In this document: positions 24,388 to 36,845 of the stretch, piece after piece
Layout of the letters: every line of letters starts with the position of its first letter
How positions within the stretch are numbered: position 1 is the first letter of the stretch
Assembly (NCBI GenBank): GCA_002914805.1
Contig: JXTB01000108.1
Coordinates: 948,863-1,012,862 of the forward strand
Direction: 5' to 3'
DNA length: 64,000 nucleotides
Origin: Parasponia andersonii
Taxonomy: Eukaryota; Streptophyta; Magnoliopsida; Rosales; Cannabaceae
Translations under genes and position numbers: made by a program
Notes under the pieces: model-generated
The model's database searches: none
Told to the model about the DNA's origin: nothing
Seen by the model: the letters and a program-made list of their open reading frames with translations, nothing else

Positions 24388-24892
24388 TAATTTTCGGCCA
24401 ATACTGGTGTGTGTTGTCTTCTCCCTTTCTGGGTTTTTGGACAGGTTCGAAAAATGCCAGTCCTTGTATGGGTTTTAGATCTTAGAATCCAAATACTCCT
24501 ACGCCACCAATGCTAAGCCGATGTTCGGCCCAATATAACTGATGAAAGTAAGAGGACGTGGCCCGAGTAGCGTGATCAATAGCGGGCTCTAAATGTTCGG
24601 CTTCATGTTTTTTTTTTTTTTTGATGAATTGTTTATTTTTTACATGAGAAAAACAGAGAATTAAAATGGCTTTGACATATTATTCAGTTATTCTGCTCAA
24701 ATATTGTACTGTGACTCCTAAGTCCTGTCCTTGTTTCACCAGGAAGAAATAAAAGAGATGAAAGGGAAAAATAAAAAAAAAACTTTAAATATATCTCGTA
24801 ACAATTCTGTTATAATTGTGGAAATATATACCCAACTTCCTTTATAACTGGGATGATTAATCTTGTAGTTTGTAATTTTGCACACATAACGG
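24388..24892. other. Spacer between two repeat copies
   Basis: Mixed-composition sequence with a T-run near 24609. No gene or element boundary recognised. Confidence 0.4.
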
Positions 24893-25385
24893 AATTGTGT
24901 AAATACTCATTTTCAAAACCATATTTATATAAATACTCATTTTTTATTTTTATTTCATAAATACTCGTCTTTGGAGAAATGTAGACCACCATTGTTTTAT
25001 ACACGAAATATATACCATGGTATACATTTCATGCATTAAATGTCTGTGGTCTACATTTCATGCATTAAATATATACTATAGTCTATATTTCATGTGTAAA
25101 AATTACACTAAAAATTGGCACATATTTACAATGCATACCATAAGTCAAATTTAGAATGAAAATTGTAAACCGTGGTAAATATTTACATTGTAAATATATA
25201 CCATTCATATTTTACACATAAAATGTATACCTTATAGATAAAATTTATATTGTAAATGTGGACCACTCATATTTTATATGTGAAATACGGACCATAAAAA
25301 TGAATATTTTTGAAAAAAAATTAAAAATGGGTGTTTATAAAAATAAGCTTTAGAAATGAGTACTTAGCGTAAATTTCTCTAAAAT
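24893..25385 (+). repeat. AT-rich dispersed repeat family, copy 2
   Basis: Direct-orientation relative of 23962-24387. It has an extra internal duplication of a TGGTCTACATTTCATGCATT-type unit near 25015-25070. It ends TAGCGTAAATTTCTCTAAAA. Confidence 0.75.
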
Positions 25386-26599
25386 TAAGGTCGATAATTT
25401 TCTATACAACAAGACGATACAATTCAAAAATAATATCAAATAAATCGGTTTCGATGACTCATTTAATTTTCGTATTAATTTCAGTTTGACACGTATAAGT
25501 AACACAATAATAAACGAGGTAGGTTTTAGTTTGACTTGCTAAATAAAATGACTTATGTAATATATTTAATTAAATAAGTTATTTTGCTATCGTGTTAATA
25601 CGATACAAATATGACATATTTATTAACATTTTAATATTTTAAATGTGATTTTGATTGATTCTAAATATAATTATATGTGTTTAGTTGAATTGATTAGTAC
25701 ATAATCGTGTTAAATTTGAATAATAGTATCAATTTTGAATAATCATCTCAAATAGATTATAATATGATACATAACATATTTATTGTGTACATTACATATG
25801 TCGTGTTACACATGTATTAATTTTGTTTGGTTAAAATTTAAATTTTTAACAAATTTATTAATCGTGTCGTATTCAGATTAGAATATTATAGTTCCGTAAC
25901 CTAAATACGATATAATAACACGAATTCTCGATCCTACTTGTGACAGAATCTCATATATTTATATATATTCTTTTGAAATAATTTTTTTAAACAGTAGAAT
26001 AAGCTAAACAAAATACAGTTGTAAATATATAGAACATTGATCCCACACAGTAACCGGTCAAATTACCTCAATGTTACTGATCTTTCCACGCACATTCAGG
26101 TTATGCGCAGTACTTGGCCCTAGCCCAAAAAAAAAAAAAAAAACAGGTTATAAGCAGTTTTTGGCGAGTTTAGTACACTTATTTGTATGGACCCTAGCTA
26201 ATATCAACGGTTTTCAAGTTTCAACCGATAGTTATTAGGAAATGTTATTAATCGTTTTGTTATTTTGCTCTACAAAATTTTATCACATCCTCCGCGAACC
26301 AAGACATGAACTCTCGTCAACAAAAATATTTAGAAAATATTCAGCGGCCGTTAGAGGAAAAGGTGAAGAAAAAGACGAAAACACAGAAACTGAAATCAAA
26401 GAAACCTCCAAAAGAAAATCATTAGAGTCCAGGTAGCTATACCAAACTAATTAAAAACAAACACACCGTTTGTTCTAATTCAGAGTTCATTGCAATATTA
26501 CATAATAAAACCAAGAAACGCGTATGTATATAACCAAACTCCACTAAAGAAATTCCATGCACTGTTAAAGAATGGAGAACAAGGATAGTTCCTCAAAAG

Positions 26600-26636
<37 letters not shown>

Positions 26637-26642
26637 ATAGAA
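25386..26642. other. AT-rich spacer downstream of the MYB gene
   Basis: No gene seen. AGGTTATRMGCAGTWYTTGGC occurs twice (about 26098 and 26144). A (TA)n run lies at 26602-26634 just beyond the MYB stop, so the MYB 3' UTR must cross or end before it. The frame at 26242-26436 has no recognisable features. Confidence 0.5.
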
Positions 26643-28998
26643 CTAAACTTTGGAGAAGAGAGAAGAAGTAACCATCTCTATTAAGTCCATCTCTCTCTTA
26701 TTTCCGACGACCGCTTCGTTTGAATAAGATTGGTGATCATGATCAGCATATTCCACCGTCTTCATCTTACTCATCTGGCCATAGTCATGATCATCAACAA
26801 TAATCGAAGATGACGACGAACTAGTAGGCGGCGGCGCTCCATTCAATAGGTAAGATAAGTAGAGGTCAGAGTAAATGTAAGTAGTACTACTATTCTTACT
26901 ATTGATTGGACTATTACCATGACGATGATCATCATCAATATGATCACTAGTACTATTGAGCTTTTGCTGATCTCCACCGTTGATTTGGACTGATTCAGTA
27001 GTAGTTGTAGTTGTAGTACCGCAATTGTCAACAAAGGGTGGAATGTGATTATTACTAGTACTACTACTAGAGCTGGTACTGAAGAGATTTTGCATGAAAA
27101 GTAATTCATCGTCGTAGATCTGATCAGATACCATTAAAGGAGATTCCGAACCGGAATGATCCGTAGTGGTGTTAGTACTATTGGATTCAGATAAGTCCAC
27201 TACTACCGTGGGAACATTGTTATTATTATTGTCGTTACTCATCATGAGACTCTTGCTTCTAATGTAATTCTGAAGTATTGAGGATTGAGGCTTTCCTTTC
27301 TGGGATTCTGCCTGCTTGCTGCTCTTTCTCCTTGAGTTTTGCCTCCTTTTAGTGGCATTCCAATGGTTCTTGATAGCGTTTTCTGTTCTCCCCGCAATGC
27401 GCTTCGCAATCTCTGCCCATCGATTTCCCACCTCGGCGTGAGCTTCAACTAGTATCCTCTCCTCCTCTTCATTCCAGCTATCTTTCTGAAATTTGATTAA
27501 CCCCCAAGCAAATAGTAGTAAAACTCAAACAACTTACAGAATATAATAAATGCAACAAAAAAAATAAAGCAGAATATTAATTTGGAGATGTAAAAGGAAC
27601 AATACGAAATTGATACAAAAATGAGCATACATAGATTAATTTTCATATATAGGATGTGAGAGTTCGTGTGTGGTAGTGGATAATATATATGGTTGCTTTC
27701 GCTCAAAAACCCTAGCTATAGGTTTTCTAGATTTTGTTTGTTCAGTTTAAAAAGGAAATAAAAATTAAAGAAACTATGTCGGAGTACCGGAAGGAAAGAT
27801 CGGTAATTTAGAATCTGAATATACACAACTAAATATGGAAAAATTAATATAAAATTAAACAGATTTCACTTGGTCTGAGATTCTGTTTGTCAATTTAATT
27901 TACCTAGTCTTAGAAACTAATTAGCCAAACACTACTTTCATGAGTACATTTCTTAGATCCTACAACATATAAAAGATCAAAAGCACATTTTTCGTATCCA
28001 AATAAGAAGAAAATTGAGGATCTGCATTACACCCAAAAATAAAAACAAAATAAAAGCTTTTTTTTTTCTTATAAAAAAACCTTGATATCAGGGCGCAAAT
28101 GGTTATGCCATCTCTCCCGGCACTGTTTTCCGGCTCTCCCAATCATTTTCTCAGCTATCTGAGCCCATTTTCGTACTCCATATTGCTTCACCAACCTAAT
28201 CAGTTTCCTAAATCACAAGAATAATAAGCAACAAAAACCCTAATACATTTCAGTCTCGTGACATTTGGACGAAAAAAGAAAAAGAAAATATGAGGACAAA
28301 ATATGTACATATATACAGATATGTTACCTGTCTTCTTCGTCTGTCCATTGTCCTTTTATTAAAGCCGCAGAGGGAGCTTTTTTAAGAGCTCTCTTTCCCA
28401 TCTCTTTACGGCTATTGATCATCTCTACAACTTCCACTACTCCTCCTTGCGGACACGTATTATTAATGTTAATTCTCTCTTGTAGGACCGTCCTATTCAT
28501 CATCACAGCTTCTCCGGCCATATGATCATCATCATGATCGTGATCATCAACAAAAAGCCCTTCGAAGAAGCTTGCCTGATCTTGAAGCAGATCATGATGA
28601 TCGTCAAGATTATGATGATCGTCATCACCATGATTAGAAGTTGATAATATACTCGGCCAGGGAAAATGGACCTCAGAATTATAATTAATTGCACCATGAT
28701 GAATATTGTCATGGTGACTATTAGTAAAATTATTCGAAGAAAAATCCCACAACCCATTTGATGAGGCGACGTTGTATTGATGATCATGAACCTGTAGCTG
28801 AGAAGAAGTATTAGTCAAATGGTGGCTTTGACCACTTAAGAATCTGTCTATAGCTGTAAATGGCGGACGAGCTGGCTTACTTGAATAAGAATGGTGATAA
28901 ATATTATTGGTATTATTATAAGGCTTAGCATTTCTACTATACGAAGTAAAATCACCAGAGAAAAAACCAGAACTACCACCACCACGTCCTTCCTCCAT
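26643..28998 (-). CDS. R2R3-MYB transcription factor (MYB98/MYB115/MYB118 type)
   Basis: Three exons on the minus strand: 28998-28328, 28207-28081 and 27485-26643. All junctions are GT..AG, and they encode 546 residues. A nuclear DNA-binding transcription factor is expected. The R2 repeat starts at about residue 214 ([26 protein letters not shown]). R3 starts at about 267 ([20 protein letters not shown], then [18 protein letters not shown], then NATKRRQ). The helix-3 signatures and the [10 protein letters not shown] tail mark the plant clade containing MYB98, MYB64/119 and MYB115/118. QYGVRKWA in R2 makes MYB115/118 my best guess. In Arabidopsis this clade acts in gametophyte, seed and embryogenic programmes. 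The long N-terminus is Asn/His/Asp-rich ([21 protein letters not shown]). The C-terminus is Ser/Thr/Asp-rich. Both could be activation regions (inference). Confidence 0.93.
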
Positions 28999-29053
28999 GG
29001 AAGAAGAAGCTTCAACTTGGATTATTACAAAGATCCAAGAGAGGCTACTGACT

Positions 29054-29074
29054 AGTAATCTAAGTTAGATTACT
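29054..29074. promoter_or_regulatory. Perfect palindrome in the MYB 5' leader region
   Basis: AGTAATCTAA-G-TTAGATTACT, 10-bp arms around one base, 56 bp upstream of the MYB ATG. It could form a hairpin in the leader or be a dimer binding site. A weak TATA-like GTATAAGC on the minus strand lies at 29144-29151, which would place the palindrome inside the transcript. Confidence 0.5.
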
Positions 29075-29151
29075 TTTTGGNTTAGCTAAAAGAGAGAAAA
29101 CAAACTTCGTAATAATGTATAAGAGAGAACGCTGGACAAGGGAGCTTATAC

Positions 29152-31913
29152 CAAGCCTAGTAATTAGCCACATGGGTCAATAGCCGTCCATCTTGAGGCT
29201 TATCCAACGGTTGAGAATTCTCTCCGATGTAACTCCTGAACTTCTTCTCTTGGCCAAAAGTAGAAAAGAATTAGGGAGAGATTAGTGCGTTCGTTATTTT
29301 ATCCACAATTATTAATCATTTCTTTTTGTCTAAAGGGACAAAATGGTAATTACAAAATTGTTGGCACCATTGAGGATTTTGGCGCCATTATCTTGAAGAA
29401 AAAAGAAAAAGACGATATGACTCCTATTTATTAAGTTTTATAGCAATTAGGACGAAAGGGTGAATTTGGAATATCCTTTCCCAATAATTAAATTGCTTTC
29501 TTTTTTCTTTTTTTTTTTTAAAGGGAGTTTCGGGTTGTTTTTGAAATTAAATACAATTTATTGAGGAGAAGAAAATTTGGGAGAACATTTAGCCTTGGTT
29601 TTATTACATGGATTGGTACTAAATGCTAGCCCATTGTGATTAGTTTGAGGGTAATAATAATCTGACCTCGTGTACCTTTCCAATTCCTTTTAGCTAAAGC
29701 TCTTTTTTCTTCTTTCTAATTTTAATTTTACATCTAATTTAACCTTTTACACTATTATGAATCTTATTTTGCCTTCGTGGGTATTAACTTAGCTACACTT
29801 TGACTCGGTCAGTGGCCAAATTGACATGATAGAGTTTAAAGGGATGACTAGGTATGACATCCTAAAATTAAAGTGACAGAAAGATTAGTGGAGCAAGGGG
29901 TTATTTTACTACTTCTCTTTGTTCTTTATTATTCTTTTTAACGAGAAAAACATAATCTATTTGCAGAAAGTGAACATCTCGATTCTCGGTTTGCTATCAG
30001 GTCCAAAAAAAGAAGGTTCGGTTTTTTGTTAACCCGGAAAAAGATTGGTTGGCTTCTTTATGGTTGATTGAAAATATGTCTTTTAAATGTGTAAAATTGA
30101 AAAAATTCTGTAGCAATTGGACTCTTTTTTAGCGTATTTCATTAGTTATAAAAGAGATAATTCCAAAAGCACCTCACATTTTAGCTAGATATCAAATTTA
30201 ACTTTATAATCTCGTAAAACTTGAAAACATTTCGTATATTTTCTAAACGGTAACTATATTAACACCCCTCACTAGTATTAAGGCAAACCTCATAATAAAT
30301 TAAAAGACAAAACTAGACAACATATAAAAAGCCAAGATAAAAGCCCCAATGCATTATCTTAAACTAACTTTCTTCCTTTCAAACCAATCAAAATAGAAAA
30401 AAAATTGGCACATCTTTAATTTTGATAATGAAGAAGTTGAATGACTGAAACAAGAAAAATAGTGAGAGAAATGAAGAACAACCACCAAATGATCAAAACA
30501 TAGCAGTACAAACATAATTCAAGGGAGTTCCAAATTCTTGAGGTTAAAAAAAAAAGTTCTTAATCTTAACTGGAAAAAAAACATCACGATATGTGTAGAA
30601 GCTTGATTTAATGGAAAAATGAGAGATATGATTTCAACAATTGAAAGAGAAAAGTTAATTATTCAATTTTTTTAAGGTTTTACTCTAGGTTTTATACTTA
30701 CTGGATGCGGTATTGTTAATCTCTCTTTTCATGCTTTTGCTATTGTTTAATTGATGTCTTTGAAGAGAATACTATTGAAAAAAACCTAAGAGATGGATTG
30801 TTCAGAACAAAAGAATTGTAGAACGTGGAAGGAAAATCAGGAGTACTGGCTGCTGGAAAATTGGATGGGGTGCCTCTCACTCTCTTTTCTCAATTGTTCA
30901 TTTTAGTCATTTAATCTATTAGTGGGGTGTGCTTATGCTAGCTAAGGGTGTAAATATAACCCTCCTTTTCTACAACATGACAAAACTTTTTTCTTTCTTT
31001 GGTCAAATTTTTTTATTTTTCTAAATTACATGAATACCCTTGAGACTTTGATATCCAAACACCCCTCTATTGGTTTTCTTTTAAAAGAAAAAATAACATA
31101 AGTTTATTGCAAGAAAAAAACATTGTTAGTATTTTCTATAATCTGAAAGAAAAAAGTATGATTTTATTTCTATTTCTTAAATAAAAAATTAATTAGATTA
31201 AATTGGAATGCTTTTGCAAAGGTATTTGACCAAAAAAGTGTCAATACATATATATATATATATATATATTTTGTTCTCTATTTTAAAAAATAGAGGAAAT
31301 ATTTTTGGAATTTATGAGAAGAAATGGTTAAGTATGATATTTAGCCATAATAGTTTTTTGAATTATACCATTATAAAACCAGTGGAAAAACAAAATTAAA
31401 CTTACCAACCTAGCATTTAAATAGGAAAAAAAAGAAAAGAAAAGAGGAAATGCAGACTTAAAAATTTTTCAGAATTAGAAAAGAAGATACCAAACAAAAA
31501 AGATAAAATTTCATAGCGGCAACATAGCCCAATGCTAACCACATCTCCCAATTCTCAATAATAATAAAAATAATAATAACAACAACAATAATAATAATAA
31601 ATAAAACAAAATAAAATAAAAAACTTAATTGGGAATATAACTGTTTTCATTAACAAAACCGTAGGCAGAAAATATTATGTATGAAAAGTGGACAAAGCCG
31701 TTGAGATGTCCCTTTTACAAACTTTAACAAACAAATTAGAACAGAGAGAGAACAGACTTGTTACCCAACTCTCACGTATAAATTTTCTTAACCATGGCCT
31801 TACACGCCTACTCTTACAAGGCCTTAAAGTGGAAACTGGCTTCAGTACTCGGTTAATATTATCTGATTATGCAGACATTGTGTAGCTAATCGTGACTTGT
31901 ATCATAGCTAGAA
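29152..31913. other. Spacer between the MYB and transporter genes
   Basis: AT-rich, no gene. A weak inverted pair (TATATTAACACCCCT near 30249, and AGGGTGTAAATATA near 30943) may mark an old DNA element of about 0.7 kb. A microsatellite lies at 31247-31270, and ATA/ACA trinucleotide runs at 31558-31600. The 3' UTR of the transporter presumably occupies the right edge. Confidence 0.45.
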
Positions 31914-34742
31914 TCAGGACATTTTCGCCCTCACAAACAACACTCCAGCAAATAAACCTGAAAAAGGAAAAAAAATTCCATTGTAAGATGAAGTGAATCT
32001 ATCTATGCCTTTGTAAAAGTACCCTTGGTTTGTACTGTTGGTCATGTTGATTACCAAATAGGATGCTGAAGAAGTTCGATAAACTTAGTGGCACCTTGAA
32101 TAACACTAAACCGGCAATGGAGATAGGAATCTTGTTTAAGGAACCCACCAGACTGAGAAGTAGTAGAAGCACAATGTAAGATTAGGAAGACATTTACTAA
32201 GACTGAAGCATTTAAGTGGCATCACTAAGAAGAGAATGGTAATTAGATGAAGTATACAACAGAAGAGCTTAGAGAAACTGCACATGGAAAGTTGATTTTA
32301 AGCTAAAGCAGTAAAGAAGTTACCTATAAGTGGTAGGTCCGGTTTGATGTAAGAACCACATAGAGGTGAAGCTGATGGCAAGCCCAAGCAACCCACTAGC
32401 GGTTGCAACAACCCAAAACATCGGCAGTTTGGTTACCTCCCTGCATATGGAAACTAAAGTTAAAGAAAAAAGATAACATGGAAATTTTGTAAAGTCAACA
32501 TTGCAGACAAGACTTACACATTTATGACATATTCCCATTCACCAAAAAGGAGAATTAAGAAGATAGCAAAAGGTAGAGATAATAGATTATTCAGCAACAC
32601 CATTGAAACTTCATTTAGAGAGCCCGATCTTGTAGCTTTCTTCGCTTCATCCATGACGCGCCGTAGAGTTAACTGTCACCAAGAGCGAAGGTTGCATAAT
32701 GATATGGATTTGCATAGTTATAGAGAGATTTGCATCAAGAACCATGGTTCTCACAGTCCAAGTTTCAATTCAAAGATCTCTTACACAAATGTGTAAGAGG
32801 AATAGTCTACGAATCAAATAATGCATCTAAAGTAAACATACTGAGTAGCTTGCTGTTAGAACACAATTCACAATCTGCCATGTATAACCTACTGCATTGA
32901 AGGAAAGATCCGTGATACCACCACTGATAGCAGAAATAATCTGCAATGCAAGAAACATAATTAATACTTAAAAAACGATTAACCATAAACTTGTGCACGG
33001 CACAACACACACATTATTTATAATAGGAACCAAATTACGTAAAAGAAAAATAACCAATAATTGAATCTTAACTAATCAGAATGCTATTCTTTTCATACTC
33101 AGACATACATAATGGATGCACCCAGTAGATCTGTGCCAATGTTACATCAAGCAATCTATACGGCCCATTAATGAATAAACTAAAATAGAGTTACATCCTA
33201 TTCTGCACACAGCCCAATAATTATTTGAAGTTATCATAACAGTATCCTGGTTTGCAAAAAACAAAAGCAAATGAATTTCATTTACCATAAAAAACATTGC
33301 AGTCCACACTTTCTGATTCTGATGTTTCCGGAATATATACAATTCTCCAATTGCTGTTAAAATATTTGTCATGTTCTTCAGAATGGTCACCATTGCAATA
33401 TTTATATATTTCAGACTGAGAGAAAAAGGGAAATGCAAAAACATTAGTCGAACATTTATAGTTGAATTAGTTTTGTTAGAAGTACATAAAGAAACATATA
33501 CTGAAGAAATCTTCAGTCTTCACTAATATTTTCTTTCACACTTGGTTCACTTTCCTTTTGGGTGAAAAAGAAAAAGGAAAGAGAGTTAAGTCCAAGCAGT
33601 TCCCAACTTACCTATACATGCCTGATACAAGCATGCCAACAAAGATTACATTGACAGGAATCCAGACCCTAATTAACTTCGAATTAAGCTTTTCCACCGA
33701 CACTGCTCCAGATATGCCCAATATAATAACAACTAAAAAACTGATCAGATTCTGCAGGAACATACATTGAAAATTTTAGTACCTCCCTAAATTTGTGGAA
33801 ATTCACTCACTTTAAAAAAAAAAAAAAAACGCTATGACAGTATGGGTTGTAATGTGACAAGTGTCAGTATCACTATCAGCATAGAAAATAATCCGTAGGT
33901 TCAGGAAAAAATAAGCATATTAAGCAATGCTTGAGCTACAGATTCATTAAGGAAGTTGCAGTTTAGATAAAGAAACGCACAACAAAACAACTTTCGCATT
34001 ATTTTAATCCAAACAACTTAGAAAAGTATTGAGTAACATACTTGATAAAACATCAACGATATTCCCGCATTGAAGTTATAACCTGATAGAATAACTTTAT
34101 TCAGTAATATCATGCTGCATGAAGAAATGCAATAAGCTATCCCAGACAAAAGGGGTCCCGATTTTTTCCCACTTCCATGTTCACGCTTTTCACCCCCAGA
34201 AACCGAAATTCCAAGACTCTCATCAACTGCTGCTCGATTCCTTTTAAAGAATCTGGTTGAAGAGAGAAGAAACAATTTTTAACGTGCATAAACATCTTCT
34301 CCACAATAATGCAAATATACTATTAATTCAAAACTTGATTATTACACTTCAAAATGTCAGTTACAGTAACATTCTACTTTTGAAAATTGGCAAAGTTGAT
34401 CAAATTACAGAATTAACCACATAGGTGATTTTTGCATACACACAAAAGCCCAAAAATGAACAACCCTTTGTACTATATCTGTCTTCCTAATTAGAATGCA
34501 CTAGACAAATGATAGAACGGGAAGTGATCAAACCTGTCAGTGATAGCTCTACGTTCTGTCTTTGTTCCAATGCTGCTAATGGAGGCATAACCTTGCTTGC
34601 GAAAACCATTAAAAAGTCTGTACACTGAACTTGTCTTAGCCCCTTCACCTGATATCACTTGCCCATTTGTAGAGCCAAGCCCCGGATCCTCACAGTCAAA
34701 GTCATGGCCTTTAGCTGCGTTTGAGTTGAACTCAGATGACAT
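31914..34742 (-). CDS. GONST2: Golgi nucleotide-sugar (GDP-mannose type) transporter, GONST1/GONST2-like
   Basis: Nine exons on the minus strand: 34742-34534, 34252-34042, 33751-33612, 33415-33286, 32940-32842, 32672-32518, 32440-32324, 32152-32055 and 31957-31914. All are GT..AG with compatible phases, and together they give 400 residues. The protein is a multi-pass drug/metabolite-superfamily antiporter expected in the Golgi membrane, exchanging GDP-sugar for GMP. Visible signatures are SGIAYCISSCSMILLNKVIL, YNFNAG, WIPVNVIFVGML, YSLKYINIAMVTILKN, ISAISGGITDLSFNAVGY, FTSMWFLHQTGPTTYSLVGS and the LVGSLNK segment corresponding to the GDP-mannose-binding G-A/S-LNK motif. The C-terminus VRAKMS ends as in GONST2. 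An N-terminal soluble extension of about 100 residues precedes the first membrane helix and fits GONST2 rather than the shorter GONST1. Substrate assignment is by family. Confidence 0.93.
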
Positions 34743-35350
34743 GTCACAAACACCTACAACTCAAAAAAAAAAAAAAAAAAGGCATCAATAGGTCCCAAAA
34801 AAACCCTTTTTCGAAATATAGTGTCCCCAGAAACAGTAATCACCTATCAGAAAAAAGGGAGAAAAATTCAGCATTAACTAAAGGCTTACCAAACCAGAAT
34901 CTCAGAAGTTGTGGCCTGAAGCTGCCTTTTTTTAAAAAAAATGTTAGAATATTCTCTTGGGCTCTTTTTCTCAATCACAAAACGACTACCTTTTTTTTTA
35001 CTAAACGAAAAAAAAAATGCCCCGGTAAGGAGAAGGATTGAACAAGGGTAGCCTAAAGGGTCATCACTGTGAAATCATACAAAAGGCGTGAAAGGCTATC
35101 TTTTTGAAGAGCACGCAAAGGCAAAAAAGCCCAAGTTTGAGAAAAGCCGAGATAGTGGATCTAAACGAAATGTGTCTCTCTGTAATCCATATGCATGTGT
35201 ATATATGTATATATTATATATACATAAATGAAAAGAGGGAATAAATAAGGAAAAAGGAGAAAGGAGAAAGAAAGTACAGTGAGCAATAAGAAAGGGAGAG
35301 AGTGGGAAAAAGCGAGATTCCAGGAGGGAGAAGATGGCCGTCCTGGAATT
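34743..35350 (-). promoter_or_regulatory. Transporter leader region with 9-bp inverted repeat
   Basis: Just upstream of the ATG the minus strand reads a long T-run then GTTGTAG, a good acceptor, so a 5' UTR intron is likely. The upstream leader exon would be the CT-rich segment near 35260-35350. It contains ATTCCAGGA (35317-35325) facing TCCTGGAAT (35341-35349), a perfect 9-bp stem with a 15-nt loop. The transcription start is not defined. Confidence 0.4.
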
Positions 35351-35479
35351 TGAATAATGGGTTTCTTTTTTTTTTTTCTTNCGGAAAATATAGAGGCGGG
35401 TCCAGCTTCAGGGGCTTAGCAACTCTTTACTTTTTAACTTAGAACTTAGGACGTTAAAAAACCTACTTTCATACGTACC

Positions 35480-35877
35480 CGATTTTATGGTCATATTTCA
35501 TATTACGAGTAATCCACGTTTACGATATAAATTTAATTGCATATTTCATATACAATATATGTACAATATATATCTATAAGATAAATATTTAATACAATTT
35601 ATATTTTCTTTTTAAAATTTGATCTATGATATATATTTTAAAATATGTGTTAATTTTTAATGTAATTTTTATTCATAAAATATAAATTATGGTATATATT
35701 TAATACATAAAATGTATACCATACCGTGATATTAATTTCATATATAAAACGGAGGTGATTTATATTGCTTCAAAAATGGTATAAAAGAGACTATTTATGA
35801 AATAAAATTAAAAACGAGTATTTATGAAAATATAGTTTTGAGGTATTATTAACTTTCCCTTAGCATTCTCTAATTTT
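35480..35877 (-). repeat. AT-rich dispersed repeat family, copy 3 (inverted)
   Basis: The reverse complement carries the same landmarks as 23962-24387 and 24893-25385: ATAAATACTCGTTTTTAATT, ATGGTATACATTTTATG, AAAAATTACATTAAAAATT and TAGAGAATGCTAAGG at its edge. Its other end is truncated. Confidence 0.65.
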
Positions 35878-36499
35878 AGGCCCGTTAATTTACAGGCCTT
35901 TTATGCTTGTCCACTTGGTTTCTCATTTCTGGGCCTGTTTCCAATTTAGAGAAATTAGAGGGGAAATGGATTGACTTGTCTAGTCGTGTTTTGGGGTAAA
36001 ATAAAATTGAAAGGTACTTTTCAGAACTATTTTGTAAAATGACTGATTTAGAAGTGTCGTAATATTAGTGTCAGTAGTCATTATCTTTATGAGCTTTTAA
36101 ATTTATCCTTTCTAGGACCAATCACTGCTCGGTGCACACTAATTTAGTAACTATCCGTCATTACATTTGTGACAATCTTAAAATAGTAATTTTGAAAAAG
36201 TGAAAAGGCATGGGTAGAAATAATTTGGGCGTAACTGACTTTTTTATGATTTTTTTTAAATAACATTTTTAAGAGTATTAAAAATGTAAAATAAAAAAAA
36301 TTCCCAAAAATGTCATAAATAGCAATAAAAATCATTTTGACTAACTTCTAAAAGGCTTCATTAAAAAAAAAAAAACATACATTAAAAAGTCAATTCGGCC
36401 CAAATTAGTTCTACACATGATGCTTTCCTTAAAAAGGGAAAATATTCTGTACGAATACGACCTTCCTAAACTAATTGTTTTTGAGGAAATTTGATTTTT
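35878..36499. other. AT-rich spacer
   Basis: No gene or element recognised. Confidence 0.5.
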
Positions 36500-36845
36500 T
36501 ATGGTATTTTTTTTTTCAAAAAAAATTGAAAAATCCCGGAATTTGAAATTGTTCTGAAAAATCCAGGATTTAATTATAAAAATATCACTTTAAAAGTATT
36601 TAGAAAAATACCACTTTGTATTTATTGATGAGTTACTTCAAGTAACTGGATTGGTTACTCAAATAACCTAACTGGTTACCTCGAGTACCATTCAAAAATA
36701 CCAAATTTAAAAAATATTATTTGTCTAAATATTTGTTAAAAATGTTATTTGTCTAATAGTACTTTTGAAAAGTGATATTTTTCTAAATCAATCCGGATTT
36801 TTCAAAAAATCAGTCCATGCGGGATTTTTCCATTTTTGATATCTT
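36500..36845. mobile_element. MITE-like element with arms of about 80 bp
   Basis: The left arm (GAAAAATCCCGG.., then GAAAAATCC, then AAAAATATCACTTT) reappears in reverse complement at the right (GAAAAATCCCGCATGG, GAAAAATCCGGATTG, GAAAAATATCACTTTTC). The centre has three near-palindromic GGTTACNYRAGTAACC-type motifs at about 36630-36690. No coding capacity; a target duplication was not resolved. Confidence 0.65.

Noticed and set aside
26843-27109. Hydrophobic minus-strand frame within MYB exon 3
   Set aside because: Shadow of triplet-repeat coding sequence in another frame.
28503-28787. Ile/Met-rich frame within MYB exon 1
   Set aside because: Shadow frame generated by repeated ATC/ATG triplets of the Asp/His-rich region.
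30249-30957. Possible DNA element with ACACCC/GGGTGT ends
   Set aside because: Inverted ends match only partly and no target duplication was found; kept only as a remark in the spacer entry.
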